Shown piece after piece: positions 17,812 through 26,694 of a DNA stretch of 57,205 nucleotides (position 1 is its first letter; each line of letters opens with the position of its first letter). Made by a program: the position numbers and the translations under genes. Origin of the DNA: Clostridia bacterium. GTDB lineage: Bacteria > Bacillota > Clostridia > TANB77 > UBA1234. The stretch covers positions 1 to 57,205 of the forward strand of contig JAFYBZ010000002.1 in NCBI GenBank assembly GCA_017539905.1, written 5' to 3'. The notes below the pieces were generated by a model. That model searched no databases and was not told where the DNA came from. It worked only from the letters and a program-made list of their open reading frames with translations.

Positions 17812-19056
17812 ATGAGTAACAATAATGATGTTATTGATTCAAATTATGTAGACCCGAGCTTACTTGCTCAATATGATGAAGAGGATAAATATGATCCTGG
17901 GGCATATGTCGGTGGCAATGTTGCTACGCCTGTATATCATAATAATCAGGATCAAGACTTGTTTGAGAGCATTCTTGAGCAAGCTGTTATGAACGAAGCT
18001 TCAGATATTCATTTATTGGTTGGTTGCCAACCTTTACTTAGAGTGTCTAAAGAGCTTCAATATCTTGAGTTTATAAATGAACTTACAGATTTGGATTTAC
18101 AAAATTTCATTAGAGAGATTGTAAATAATAATTCTAAGATAATGGATTTACTTCAAGAACAACGTTTGCTTGATACTCACTTTAAATATAAAGACACAAG
18201 ATTCAGGGTAAATATTTCATATACGATGGACACACCAACGATAACAATGCGTCTTATTAAACAAGACCTTCCTGCTTATGATAGTTTAAATTTGCCATCG
18301 ATTATCAAAGATTATGTTATGAACACCCAAGGCCTTGTACTAGTTACAGGTAAACCTGGTTCTGGTAAATCTACAACTATGAGTGCATTGGTTAATGAAA
18401 TAAATGAGGCAGAGAGCAAGAAGATTCTTATGCTTGAGAGCCCAATAGAGTACGTTCACCAAAATAAACAATCAATTGTAGTTCAAAAAGAGGTTGGACC
18501 ATTTGGTGACTGTAAATCTTATCACGAAGGCGTTATTAACTCGCTTCGTGAAGATTGCGATGTCTTGGTAGTAGGAGAAATTAGAGATAAAGAAACAATG
18601 GATGCTACTATCGAAATGGCAGAAACAGGACACTTAGTTTTAGGTACACTACACACTAACTCATGTTCTGAGACAATCGATAGAATTATCAACTTCTATC
18701 CAACAGAAGATCAACAGACAGTTAAGTTTATGATTGCTAACTGCTTAAAGCTTGTTGTATCTCAAAGAATGCTTAGAGGCGGATACAACAACTTGGTCAT
18801 GATTCCGGAAGTTCTAGTTATTGATGATCAAATCGGAGGAATGATTAAGAAAGATAAATTTAATAGTGTCGAAGTTGAAGATGCTATGCAATCAGGAAGA
18901 GATAGAGGAAATATTTCAATATTGTTCTCACTTGCTGATGCTGTTAATGATGGCAAGATTACAGTTGAACAAGCTAAAAAAGAAGTTGATATTAGACGTC
19001 ATGATTTACTATTAAGAGTAATTGCTGCTGGAAAGCAAAGAAAGTATCTTAGTTAA
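17812..19056 (+). CDS. pilT: PilT-family type IV pilus retraction ATPase
   Basis: This 414-residue hexameric secretion ATPase of the PilT/GspE superfamily has Walker A GKPGSGKST near residue 180, an Asp box in RDKETMDATIEMAETGH and the His box GHLVLGTLHT. The segment EASDIHLLVG is typical of PilT. An extra acidic, Asn-rich stretch of about 40 residues precedes the core. PilT depolymerises type IV pili for twitching motility, yet no pilin or assembly gene is in the window. It starts an apparent operon running through the unknown gene at 19071, the ybeY fusion, era and recO. Confidence 0.88.
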   Translation: MSNNNDVIDSNYVDPSLLAQYDEEDKYDPGAYVGGNVATPVYHNNQDQDLFESILEQAVMNEASDIHLLVGCQPLLRVSKELQYLEFINELTDLDLQNFIREIVNNNSKIMDLLQEQRLLDTHFKYKDTRFRVNISYTMDTPTITMRLIKQDLPAYDSLNLPSIIKDYVMNTQGLVLVTGKPGSGKSTTMSALVNEINEAESKKILMLESPIEYVHQNKQSIVVQKEVGPFGDCKSYHEGVINSLREDCDVLVVGEIRDKETMDATIEMAETGHLVLGTLHTNSCSETIDRIINFYPTEDQQTVKFMIANCLKLVVSQRMLRGGYNNLVMIPEVLVIDDQIGGMIKKDKFNSVEVEDAMQSGRDRGNISILFSLADAVNDGKITVEQAKKEVDIRRHDLLLRVIAAGKQRKYLS

Positions 19057-19070
19057 AGGAAGTGATTTTT

Positions 19071-20543
19071 ATGGATCCTAATGTTAGTTTAAAACTATCT
19101 AAAAGAGCAGACGAGACAGTCTGGGGCAAAGCTATTTCTGGCTTTGGAAAAGTCTTTTATTCGTCATCTTTTAGTGTTTATTCTTTCTTAATATCTAGAA
19201 GAAGAAACCAACTACTTAGGGCGTATAAGAATTATTCAAATATAAACGAGTTCAAGGATGAAATTAAGAGAGATCAAATTTCTCAAAAGTATAAAAAGGC
19301 ATATGATAATTATATTGCAACCATCGAAAAGTATATTGTCGAAAACATTTATACAAAAATGCAAAAAGGTGCAAGTACTTTAGAAGAAAACAATATAATG
19401 TCAAAGTATTATGAGGTTAAAAAATACAAAGGTGAAGATGAAGTTGAATTTAATACAAGACTTCAAATACTTACACTTAATATGGAGTGGGATGTTGTTC
19501 AAGCCCATAAAAGTGATTCTTATTTAGAAAGATTTAAAGAATTCTATTTGTATAAAATAGTTGAGTTATACAAAACACATATGCGTCACAGCGCTATCTT
19601 GCTAGCTAATAGCAAAGATGGCAGTAGAGACGAATATGAAGCTATCTATACAATTATTGAAAGATATATTAAGGAAGTTCTTCCAATACTTCCAGAAAAA
19701 GATGACACAAATAAGATTATTAAAGAGTACAAAAAATTTGTTGCACCAATTGATCAATTTGAAACAAAACAATATTTACAACTTAGAAAAAGACTATGTC
19801 TTTTAGGATTTTCAAATGTCCTATTTGAATATAGCCTTCCTCTTGTTGCGAAAGAAGATTGCTACAAAGAGATTATTGAAATCGCGAGAACTCTAATCAC
19901 AAATTATTATACCGATATTGAAAAATTTGAATGCTATGGCGTTTTGCTAGATGCAATAGAAGAGTATTTTGAAAATATCCAATATAAGAAAGCGTATTGG
20001 AATAGCGATGTTGAAAAAGAAGAGTTCAAACAGATGGATGCTAAATGGCAAGTTATGAAGAAACTTGCAAGAATAGACTATGAAAGCTTTAAGAAGCAAA
20101 GGGAATTACTATTCATTGCTTATGATAAAAAGGTAATGAATAGAGAAAAAATTAAGCTTCCAGAAATTAGAACGTATTATCATGAAAGACTTCTTATTTT
20201 AAATGCATTGCAAAGAATTAAGAAGCCAACACCTGTATCAGGCAAGATGCGTTCAAATAGAAGAATCAAAGTTCCAGACACAATTGTTAAAGAGGAAAAA
20301 ACAGGAGCTTTGGTGATTGGTAATCCTGAAGAAGAAAAAGAGCAAAGTGCAGAAGAAAAATTACAAGTAATTGAAAATGCTCTTAACTTTTTAAGCGATA
20401 ATCAAAACGATGAAAGTCAAATTGAGGAGACTCAAGAAGAAACAATACAAGACAAAGTTAATGAAGGCGCTAAGACTGTGTATAATATAGCAAGCTTTCT
20501 TTTGACAGGTAATAAAAAATACAAAAAAAGGAGAAGCTTTTAG
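19071..20543 (+). CDS. Hypothetical protein, helical, 490 residues
   Basis: I do not recognise this protein. It is Lys/Glu-rich and mostly predicted helical, with no signal peptide and no long membrane segment. The C terminus has an acidic stretch (PEEEKEQSAEEKLQ, then EESQIEETQEET-like residues), an amphipathic VYNIASFLLTG segment and a basic tail, KKYKKRRS. ATG 19071 is preceded by AAAGGA at about 10 bases; GTG 19062 would sit directly on that site. It lies between pilT and the ybeY fusion with almost no spacing, so a pilus-associated role is possible but unproven. Confidence 0.55.
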   Translation: MDPNVSLKLSKRADETVWGKAISGFGKVFYSSSFSVYSFLISRRRNQLLRAYKNYSNINEFKDEIKRDQISQKYKKAYDNYIATIEKYIVENIYTKMQKGASTLEENNIMSKYYEVKKYKGEDEVEFNTRLQILTLNMEWDVVQAHKSDSYLERFKEFYLYKIVELYKTHMRHSAILLANSKDGSRDEYEAIYTIIERYIKEVLPILPEKDDTNKIIKEYKKFVAPIDQFETKQYLQLRKRLCLLGFSNVLFEYSLPLVAKEDCYKEIIEIARTLITNYYTDIEKFECYGVLLDAIEEYFENIQYKKAYWNSDVEKEEFKQMDAKWQVMKKLARIDYESFKKQRELLFIAYDKKVMNREKIKLPEIRTYYHERLLILNALQRIKKPTPVSGKMRSNRRIKVPDTIVKEEKTGALVIGNPEEEKEQSAEEKLQVIENALNFLSDNQNDESQIEETQEETIQDKVNEGAKTVYNIASFLLTGNKKYKKRRSF

Positions 20544-22514
20544 ATGATTGAAGTCTCTTATGAAAACATACCAGAAGATAAATCATATGAATACATTATA
20601 GATAGAGTTGTAAAAGAAGTTCTTAAAGAAGAGAAAATCGTTCATGATGTATCTGTTGATGTTATTCTTACTGACAACGATGAGATACAAAAATTGAATA
20701 AAGAACATCGCCAAATTGATAGTCCTACAGATGTTCTTTCATTCCCAATGTATGAAAAAGATGAGATTAATAAATTAAAAGAGCCTAAGGAAGATGATGT
20801 TGAAGAGACCTTAGGTGACATTGTTGTGTCAATTCCTAAAGTAAAGGAACAAGCAGAGGAGTATGGTCACTCAGTTGAGAGAGAATTGGCTTATCTAGTT
20901 TGCCATGGAATGCATCATTTATTAGGATACGATCATATTGAAGAAGAAGATAAAAAGGTAATGCGCGAGCATGAAGAAGCGGTTTTATCTAATCTTCAAT
21001 TTTTCCGTGTAGGTGATGGAGAATCTTTACTTGCTGTTGATAGAGTAGAAACAAAAGAAGATGTTGAACCAGCCGAGGAAACAACAAAACTTGCAGAAGA
21101 AGTTAAAGCATCAACAATAGAAGAAATGTCTGCTGATGTGAATGCAAAAATAGATTCAATAATTAATGAAAACATTGCTGAATCAAAAGCAAAAGAAGAA
21201 GAGGAAACAACAAAAGTTGTTCCAGTAGTTGTTCCTGAGCCTGAGCCAAAGCCTGAGCCAGCACCTGAGCAAAAGCCAGAACCAAAGTCGGTTGAGGAGC
21301 CAAAAAAAGTAATTTCAGATTATAATATTACATATAAAAATACAAAGACAAAGAGTAGTTCATCTACACTTCCAATTATTATTGCATTTTTGATTGTATT
21401 ATTAATAGTTGGCTTGTTAGTGTACTTCTTAGTTATTAAGCCAATGGAAGATATGTCGGGCGCAGCTGGAATAGTAGAATCTGGTGATATTAGTGGCGAA
21501 GAATTAAGTGGAGATGAAGAACCAGAAATAATAGAAGAAGAGCCATATACTGGCCCAACTGTTTTCTCTGGTGATTCACGTTCTATTGCATTTATGATAG
21601 ATAATGATGTTAAAGCTTCATTACCACATGCAGGATTAAACAATGCATATATGGTTTATGAAATAATCGTTGAGGGTGGAGCTTCAAGACTTATGGCAGT
21701 ATTTAAATATGATAATCTACCAGATAAGATTGGCCCGATTAGAAGCTGTAGACATTATTTCTTAGATTACGTACAAGAACATGATGCTTTGTATTGTCAT
21801 ATTGGACAAAGCACACAAGGCGGAGAAGCTTTAAGAGATAGAAGCATTCAACATATTGAAACCGATCATGCTAGAATTGGACCAGATAGAACATGGCACA
21901 ATGCATTTGCTGTAAAAGAAAAAGTATATAAAACAATTGAAAACAGAGGTTGGAGAACAACACAAACTCAAGATTGTATAATCAAGTTCAACGAAAAAGA
22001 TATAGATTTAGATAGTAAAGAATACGCAGATGTAATTACATGTAAATTCCCTGTGAGTACAACAGAATTTAAATATGATGAAGAGAGAAAAGTATATCTA
22101 ATAGATATGAAAGGAACACCTCATGTAGATAAATTTAATGGTGAGCAATCATACGCTAAGAATTTATTAGTTTATCAAATAGATAACAAATCTGTTTGGG
22201 AAGCTTGGGGCGATCATAGAGAAGAAGATAACAAGAAACGTCAAGAGATATATAATACAGGAACTGGCAAAGGATATTACATTACAAATGGTAAAGCTAT
22301 TGAAATGTATTGGTCAAAGCCAACACATTCATCTAAAACAAAATATACAGATAAATATGGAAATGAAATTAAGTTTAATGATGGTATTACTTGGGTAGAA
22401 ATAATTCCTTCAAATGGAAGTTATAAAATTACTTCAAACCATCAAGAAGAAACTAGTGGAGAAGTTAAGAGTGGGGATTTATCTAATAAAACAAGTTTGA
22501 AAGGAAATAATTAA
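20544..22514 (+). CDS. ybeY: YbeY rRNA maturation endonuclease fused to TM and DUF3048 domain
   Basis: Residues 1 to about 160 are a complete YbeY: SPTDVLSFP near residue 60 and the zinc motif HGMHHLLGYDH at 121-131. A long Glu/Pro/Lys-rich linker follows (about 165-270, with EPEPKPEPAPEQKPEPK), then a membrane helix at about 274-296. A DUF3048 (YerB-like) domain of about 330-640 then includes SIAFMIDND, HAGLNNAYMVYE and IGPIRSCRHYF. YbeY matures 16S rRNA in the cytosol; DUF3048 domains are normally extracytoplasmic. The single uninterrupted frame therefore predicts a membrane-tethered YbeY, which is unusual. era follows, as in many genomes with separate ybeY. Confidence 0.88.
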   Translation: MIEVSYENIPEDKSYEYIIDRVVKEVLKEEKIVHDVSVDVILTDNDEIQKLNKEHRQIDSPTDVLSFPMYEKDEINKLKEPKEDDVEETLGDIVVSIPKVKEQAEEYGHSVERELAYLVCHGMHHLLGYDHIEEEDKKVMREHEEAVLSNLQFFRVGDGESLLAVDRVETKEDVEPAEETTKLAEEVKASTIEEMSADVNAKIDSIINENIAESKAKEEEETTKVVPVVVPEPEPKPEPAPEQKPEPKSVEEPKKVISDYNITYKNTKTKSSSSTLPIIIAFLIVLLIVGLLVYFLVIKPMEDMSGAAGIVESGDISGEELSGDEEPEIIEEEPYTGPTVFSGDSRSIAFMIDNDVKASLPHAGLNNAYMVYEIIVEGGASRLMAVFKYDNLPDKIGPIRSCRHYFLDYVQEHDALYCHIGQSTQGGEALRDRSIQHIETDHARIGPDRTWHNAFAVKEKVYKTIENRGWRTTQTQDCIIKFNEKDIDLDSKEYADVITCKFPVSTTEFKYDEERKVYLIDMKGTPHVDKFNGEQSYAKNLLVYQIDNKSVWEAWGDHREEDNKKRQEIYNTGTGKGYYITNGKAIEMYWSKPTHSSKTKYTDKYGNEIKFNDGITWVEIIPSNGSYKITSNHQEETSGEVKSGDLSNKTSLKGNN

Positions 22515-23395
22515 TGAAGTCAGGTTTTATTACAATACTAGGCCGTCCAAATGTTGGAAAGTCTACATTGCTAAATGCTATTGCTGGTCAAAAAATTGCT
22601 ATAGTTTCAAGCAAACCACAAACTACGCGTAATGCGATAAAAGCAATTATTACTAAAGGTGATAGTCAACTTATATTTACTGACACTCCAGGAATTCACA
22701 AGCCTAAAAACAAATTGGGCGAAAAAATGAATGAGACAATTAAAGATAGTCAAGATGGAGTAGATGTAATACTGTTTTTAATTGATGCAAATGACAAAGC
22801 TATTACGCCAGCAAATCAAAAGATTGTAGAAAGAGTAAAGGGAATAAAAGCAAAAAGAATTCTAGTTATTAATAAAGTAGATGAAGTAAAGAAAGAACAT
22901 ATACTTGAATTAATTAAACTATATAGCGACGAGTGTGACTTCGAAGCTATTATCCCTATTTCTGCATTAAAAAATGATGGAATAAAACATTTGATTGATG
23001 AAATTATTAAAATAATTCCAGAATCTCCATGGTATTATGATGAGGATGAATTTACAGATCAAACTGAGAGACAAATAGTTGAAGAAACAATTAGAGAAAA
23101 ATGCTTGAGACTTCTAGATGAAGAAGTTCCTCATGGAATAGCTGTAGAAGTTATATCAATGAAGAAACGTCCTAGAAAAAAATTATACGATATAGATGCA
23201 ACAATTTATTGTGAGAGAAAGTCTCATAAAGGTATAATAATTGGCAAGGATGGAGTTACATTAAAGAGAATCGGCGAGAGATCAAGAGCTGATATAGAAA
23301 AAATGTTAGATACAAAAGTCAACCTTAAGCTTTGGGTTAAGGTCAAAGAAGGCTGGCGAGATGATGCAAACAAACTTAAGGAGTTTTATAAGTAA
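22514..23395 (+). CDS. era: GTPase Era
   Basis: Era is a Ras-like GTPase with a C-terminal KH domain that binds the 3' end of 16S rRNA and assists 30S assembly. G1 is GRPNVGKST, G3 is DTPGIHKP and G4 is NKVDEV. The KH domain carries the GIIIGKDG loop near residue 240. It is 293 residues, the normal size. Its ATG overlaps the last base of the ybeY fusion stop, so the two 16S rRNA factors are translationally coupled. Confidence 0.97.
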   Translation: MKSGFITILGRPNVGKSTLLNAIAGQKIAIVSSKPQTTRNAIKAIITKGDSQLIFTDTPGIHKPKNKLGEKMNETIKDSQDGVDVILFLIDANDKAITPANQKIVERVKGIKAKRILVINKVDEVKKEHILELIKLYSDECDFEAIIPISALKNDGIKHLIDEIIKIIPESPWYYDEDEFTDQTERQIVEETIREKCLRLLDEEVPHGIAVEVISMKKRPRKKLYDIDATIYCERKSHKGIIIGKDGVTLKRIGERSRADIEKMLDTKVNLKLWVKVKEGWRDDANKLKEFYK

Positions 23396-23412
23396 GGGTG
23401 TGAAATAAAGTA

Positions 23413-24153
23413 GTGGGAGTTATTAAAACAAAAGGAATTGTAATAGCATCAGCTAATTCCTCAGATAATGATAAAGTTCTTACTATTTTAACACCTGACT
23501 TAGGTAAGATTTCTGCATTTTATAAAGGGGCTAAGAAAAGCAAGACTGCTTCATTAAATAGTAGTGAGTACTTATCATTTAGTGACTTGGTTTTGTATAA
23601 GAGTCCAAATGATAATTATTCAATAAATAATGCAGAAACAATTGAAGTGTTTTATAATTTGCGTGTGGATATAGACAAACTAAACTATGCCACGGCAATT
23701 TCTAAGATGGTTTATGATGTAACGGAGGAAAACATTCCTTCATATGATATATTACAATTATTCTTAAACACTTTATATGTTATTTCAGAAACAGACAAAA
23801 ACCTAGATTTAGTCTTTAGTGTGTTTCAAATTAGACTTTTAGCAATTTTAGGATTTTTACCACAGATAGATAGGTGTATTAATTGTGATGAGCCTATGGT
23901 GGAAGAAATGGAAGAGTTTTATTTTAGTATCAAAGATGATGGCGTTAAGTGCAAAACATGTCAAAAGTTAGATAAAAGCATCATTAGACTAAGCAAAGCT
24001 AGTTTTTCGGCTATCGTGTATGCTCTTTCGTGTGATGCTAAAAAGCTATATTCTTTTGAATTACCACAAGATGATATAGATGAATTAAAAGTATTTACGA
24101 AATTATATACTACACAAAAGCTCGATAAAGAGTATAATGTTATTAAGATGTAG
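23413..24153 (+). CDS. recO: DNA repair protein RecO
   Basis: RecO promotes RecA loading in RecFOR recombinational repair. The N-terminal OB-fold begins TKGIVIASANSSDNDKVLT. A four-Cys zinc site is visible as CINC and, 25 residues later, CKTC. At 246 residues it has the expected size. The start is GTG 23413; the nearest purine-rich site (AAGGG near 23395) is rather far. recO behind era is common gene order in Bacillota. Confidence 0.9.
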   Translation: MGVIKTKGIVIASANSSDNDKVLTILTPDLGKISAFYKGAKKSKTASLNSSEYLSFSDLVLYKSPNDNYSINNAETIEVFYNLRVDIDKLNYATAISKMVYDVTEENIPSYDILQLFLNTLYVISETDKNLDLVFSVFQIRLLAILGFLPQIDRCINCDEPMVEEMEEFYFSIKDDGVKCKTCQKLDKSIIRLSKASFSAIVYALSCDAKKLYSFELPQDDIDELKVFTKLYTTQKLDKEYNVIKM

Positions 24154-24191
24154 ATTATAATAATAAAAAGAATATAAAAGGAGAGTTTTGT

Positions 24192-25361
24192 ATGAAGAAA
24201 AAAGTGTTATTTAGCACTGTGATTATTTGCATAATTATGCTTGCAAGTATTTGCTTTGCAGTAGGAAGCATCAATAGTACTACAAAGTTCACAGTTGAAT
24301 CATTTAAGATGAAAGTTGGTTCAACACAAAGTTTAGCCGCTATTATTAGTGGTAAGGAAGTAGATTATGAGAATATTTTTAGTAGTAATGAAGCCGTAGT
24401 TACTATTATTGATCATAATACTTTAAAAGCATTAAGCTCTGGTATAACTACATTATCTTATCCAATGCAAACAGCTGACGGAAAAGATGCAACATTATAC
24501 TGTTATGTTGAAGTTACTAGAGATTACAACACATTTGATACTGTAAATGGTACAAATTCACAACAAATTATATTAAGCCTACATATTGATGGCATGGTAA
24601 CAAAGATTGAATCTAAAAAAGCAGCAATAGCTACTTTCCCAGAGATGACAAAAGAAGGCTATGTATTTGATGGATGGTATTATAATAGTGATTACACATC
24701 AAAGATAGCTAAAGATCAAAGATTTAATAAAGATACTGATTTATATGCTAGATGGATTACTGAGGCAGAGGCAAATGGTAGATTACCACAAGCTGTTCCA
24801 ATGTATGAAGATGTTGTAGACCATTGGGCAAGAAGAGCTATTGAATCAGTTAGCTACTTAGGATTATTTAAGGGTGTTTCTGAGACAAGATTTGGACCAG
24901 AAAATCCAATGACAAGAGCTATGACAGTTGCAGTTATTGGAAGACTAGAAGAAGGTATTAAAACAGAAGGTTTTAAGCTAGATGTTGCAGATGTTAATGA
25001 TTCAAGTTACTATGCTCCATATTTAGCTTGGGCAATAGATAATAAAATAGTAACAGATTTAGAAGATGGAAACTTTAGACCAAATGATGTAATTACTAGA
25101 GAAGAAGTTGCAATTTATATGGCTAATTACATGAATTACAAAGGATATAAAAATGATTCTAAAATCATAGTTCAACCTTCATTTAGCGATGCATCTGAAC
25201 TTTCAAAAGAGGGCAAAGTTGCAGTAGATTTATTGTACGGAGCAAATATAATGCAAGGTAATGGTGATGGTACATTTAATCCAAAAGGCTCTTTAACAAG
25301 AGCACAAATTGCTCAAATATTCTTTAATTTTAATAATTTCAAAATGAAGTATAAAGCTTAA
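24192..25361 (+). CDS. Secreted SLH-domain surface protein with InlB-type repeat
   Basis: The protein has an N-terminal signal peptide (basic KKK then a hydrophobic stretch ending near CFAVG). A Big-like domain follows at about 30-115, then an InlB/Listeria-Bacteroides repeat (about 130-190) with EGYVFDGWYYN and TDLYARW. Three SLH motifs follow (about 205-388), including DHWARRAIE, RFGPENPMTRA, NFRPNDVITRE and TFNPKGSLTRAQ. SLH domains bind pyruvylated cell-wall polymer, so the protein is probably displayed on the envelope. It has its own AAGGAG site and a strong terminator behind it. Confidence 0.88.
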   Translation: MKKKVLFSTVIICIIMLASICFAVGSINSTTKFTVESFKMKVGSTQSLAAIISGKEVDYENIFSSNEAVVTIIDHNTLKALSSGITTLSYPMQTADGKDATLYCYVEVTRDYNTFDTVNGTNSQQIILSLHIDGMVTKIESKKAAIATFPEMTKEGYVFDGWYYNSDYTSKIAKDQRFNKDTDLYARWITEAEANGRLPQAVPMYEDVVDHWARRAIESVSYLGLFKGVSETRFGPENPMTRAMTVAVIGRLEEGIKTEGFKLDVADVNDSSYYAPYLAWAIDNKIVTDLEDGNFRPNDVITREEVAIYMANYMNYKGYKNDSKIIVQPSFSDASELSKEGKVAVDLLYGANIMQGNGDGTFNPKGSLTRAQIAQIFFNFNNFKMKYKA

Positions 25362-25373
25362 CTATAATAAATG

Positions 25374-25406
25374 CCCTGAAAGATATAACTTTCAGGGTAC
25401 TTTTTT
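25374..25406 (+). terminator. Intrinsic terminator after the SLH gene
   Basis: CCCTGAAAG (25374-25382) pairs with CTTTCAGGG (25389-25397), followed by TACTTTTTT. Confidence 0.92.
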
Positions 25407-25415
25407 ATAATACCA

Positions 25416-25444
25416 TTGAAATTATGTCAACTATATGATATAAT
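25416..25444 (+). promoter_or_regulatory. Promoter for the gene at 25516
   Basis: TTGAAA (25416-25421), a 17-base spacer and TATAAT (25439-25444). Just downstream lie a perfect 12-base palindrome, TCGCAATTGCGA (about 25490-25501), and a CTCCTC/GAGGA inverted repeat that could form a small 5' hairpin. Confidence 0.75.
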
Positions 25445-25515
25445 TTGAAATTGTCACTATTATTACTTATGCTCCTCTTATGAGGAAAAATCGCAATTGC
25501 GAGGGAGGTATTTTA

Positions 25516-25935
25516 ATGGAAATCATGCAAATGTCAGCCCAGGAAATTGTTCTCATGAATGCCTTTGCCAAGCTTGCTGAAGAAGCATTTATGGCGGAGA
25601 AAACTATCAAGGACTACTATGGAGAAAAAGCTTTTGGTCTTGGTGAAAAAGAAATTCATGTATTCCATACTGAAAGCTGCGATGAATACTATGGAGATGG
25701 ATACATCACAATTGATGGTGTTTTTAAGTACCAGGACAATTGGTGGGGTGGACGGAGCTATGAGTTTTCCTGTAACGCCGAGGGGATTTATCAGATGTTG
25801 AGATCTTGTTACTTAAGGAACAATGGGCTTAGTCATTTAGAATCTAAAAGCTTCGACTGCCAGGTAGAACACATAGATTCTTATTTCAGGAGTTTCATAA
25901 AAAAATCAGTGGCACTGAAGAGTAAGCCAAAATAA
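25516..25935 (+). CDS. Hypothetical protein with atypical codon usage
   Basis: The 139-residue soluble protein is not recognised. It is rich in aromatic and Cys residues, with DEYYGDGYITIDG, YQDNWWGGRSYEF and CYLRNNGLSH. The codons are richer in G and C than in the neighbours (GCC, TCC, GGC, TGC, GAG), and it holds the only intact-frame CGG codon I found in the window (25753-25755). It is monocistronic: own promoter, GAGGGAGG ribosome-binding site 7 bases before ATG 25516, and own terminator. The composition and isolation between an SLH gene and the S10 operon suggest recent acquisition. The function is unknown. Confidence 0.6.
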   Translation: MEIMQMSAQEIVLMNAFAKLAEEAFMAEKTIKDYYGEKAFGLGEKEIHVFHTESCDEYYGDGYITIDGVFKYQDNWWGGRSYEFSCNAEGIYQMLRSCYLRNNGLSHLESKSFDCQVEHIDSYFRSFIKKSVALKSKPK

Positions 25936-25944
25936 GGCTTTCTT

Positions 25945-25991
25945 GGCATCCTTTCTTATCTAAATATTGATGAGAAAGGGTGCCATTTTTT
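25945..25991 (+). terminator. Intrinsic terminator
   Basis: GGCATCCTTTCT (25945-25956) pairs with AGAAAGGGTGCC (25973-25984, one G-T pair), followed by ATTTTTT. It insulates the S10 operon promoter. Confidence 0.88.
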
Positions 25992-26039
25992 AATATATGA
26001 AAGTTTTTATGAAAAACATGAAAAAAATGCAAAAAAAGC

Positions 26040-26068
26040 TTGCATTTGTCCTTTGTTCGACTTATAAT
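26040..26068 (+). promoter_or_regulatory. Promoter of the S10 ribosomal protein operon
   Basis: TTGCAT (26040-26045), a 17-base spacer and a perfect TATAAT (26063-26068). The same TTGCAT -35 box recurs before pyrG and the surface-protein genes, so it may be a preferred variant in this organism. Confidence 0.8.
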
Positions 26069-26074
26069 GGAAAT

Positions 26075-26280
26075 CGCTGTGATAATGCGATGATGTGAAA
26101 TGTGGCTGCCCATGCTGGCAGGGAACTTTCACGGAGTATGTCCGATTTTAAATTGGGCGACAAGGGTAGAAACGCTATTTCCCCAGGTCTATCCTGGGTT
26201 TAAATATGGGTGGTCAGTATACACCCGGGTGCGTTGTTAATTTACTTTTGTCTCCTTACATAGCATATTTATTATAAGGA
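26075..26280 (+). promoter_or_regulatory. Structured 5' leader of the S10 operon
   Basis: About 215 untranslated bases precede rpsJ. They hold several hairpins: GTGAAA/TTTCAC enclosing CTGCC/GGCAG (about 26095-26133), a perfect CCCAGG-TCTAT-CCTGGG near 26183-26199, and GGGTG/CACCC near 26209-26227. The GC-rich, folded leader in an AT-rich genome suggests an autoregulatory ribosomal protein leader (in E. coli the S10 operon leader is bound by L4). No named RNA family is claimed. Confidence 0.5.
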
Positions 26281-26290
26281 GGTAAACAAA

Positions 26291-26623
26291 ATGCCAAGAG
26301 CAAAAAAAGAAGCAAATGTAGGAAAAGAAAGAATAAGAATTAGACTTAAAGCTTTCGATCATGTTATTTTAGATCAGTCTGCACAAAAAATTGTAGATAC
26401 TGCTAAAAAGACAGGAGCTCAAGTTTCTGGTCCAATTCCACTACCTACAAAGAAAGAAATCGTTACAATTCTTCGTTCTCCACACAAGTACAAAGATAGT
26501 AGAGAACAATTTGAGATGAGAACTCATAAGAGAGTTATCGATATTCTATATCCTACACACAAAACAACTGAAGCTCTTATGAAAGTAGAGCTACCAGCTG
26601 GTGTTGAAGTAGAGATTAAATAA
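26291..26623 (+). CDS. rpsJ: 30S ribosomal protein S10
   Basis: S10 (NusE) is a 30S head protein that also takes part in transcription antitermination. The core is recognised by [36 protein letters not shown] and [10 protein letters not shown]. The protein is 110 residues, with about eight extra N-terminal residues compared with the usual 102. It heads the S10-spc operon behind a strong promoter and folded leader. ATAAGGAGG lies 8-9 bases before the ATG. Confidence 0.97.
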   Translation: MPRAKKEANVGKERIRIRLKAFDHVILDQSAQKIVDTAKKTGAQVSGPIPLPTKKEIVTILRSPHKYKDSREQFEMRTHKRVIDILYPTHKTTEALMKVELPAGVEVEIK

Positions 26624-26644
26624 TTGCATCGTTAAAACGATCAA

Positions 26645-26669
26645 GTTCATACATATATATAGTATGAAC
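26645..26669 (+). repeat. Hairpin between rpsJ and rplC
   Basis: GTTCATAC (26645-26652) and GTATGAAC (26662-26669) enclose ATATATATA. There is no T-run, so it is an mRNA hairpin rather than a terminator. Confidence 0.65.
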
Positions 26670-26694
26670 CAATAATCAAGGAGGTATTTTTAAA

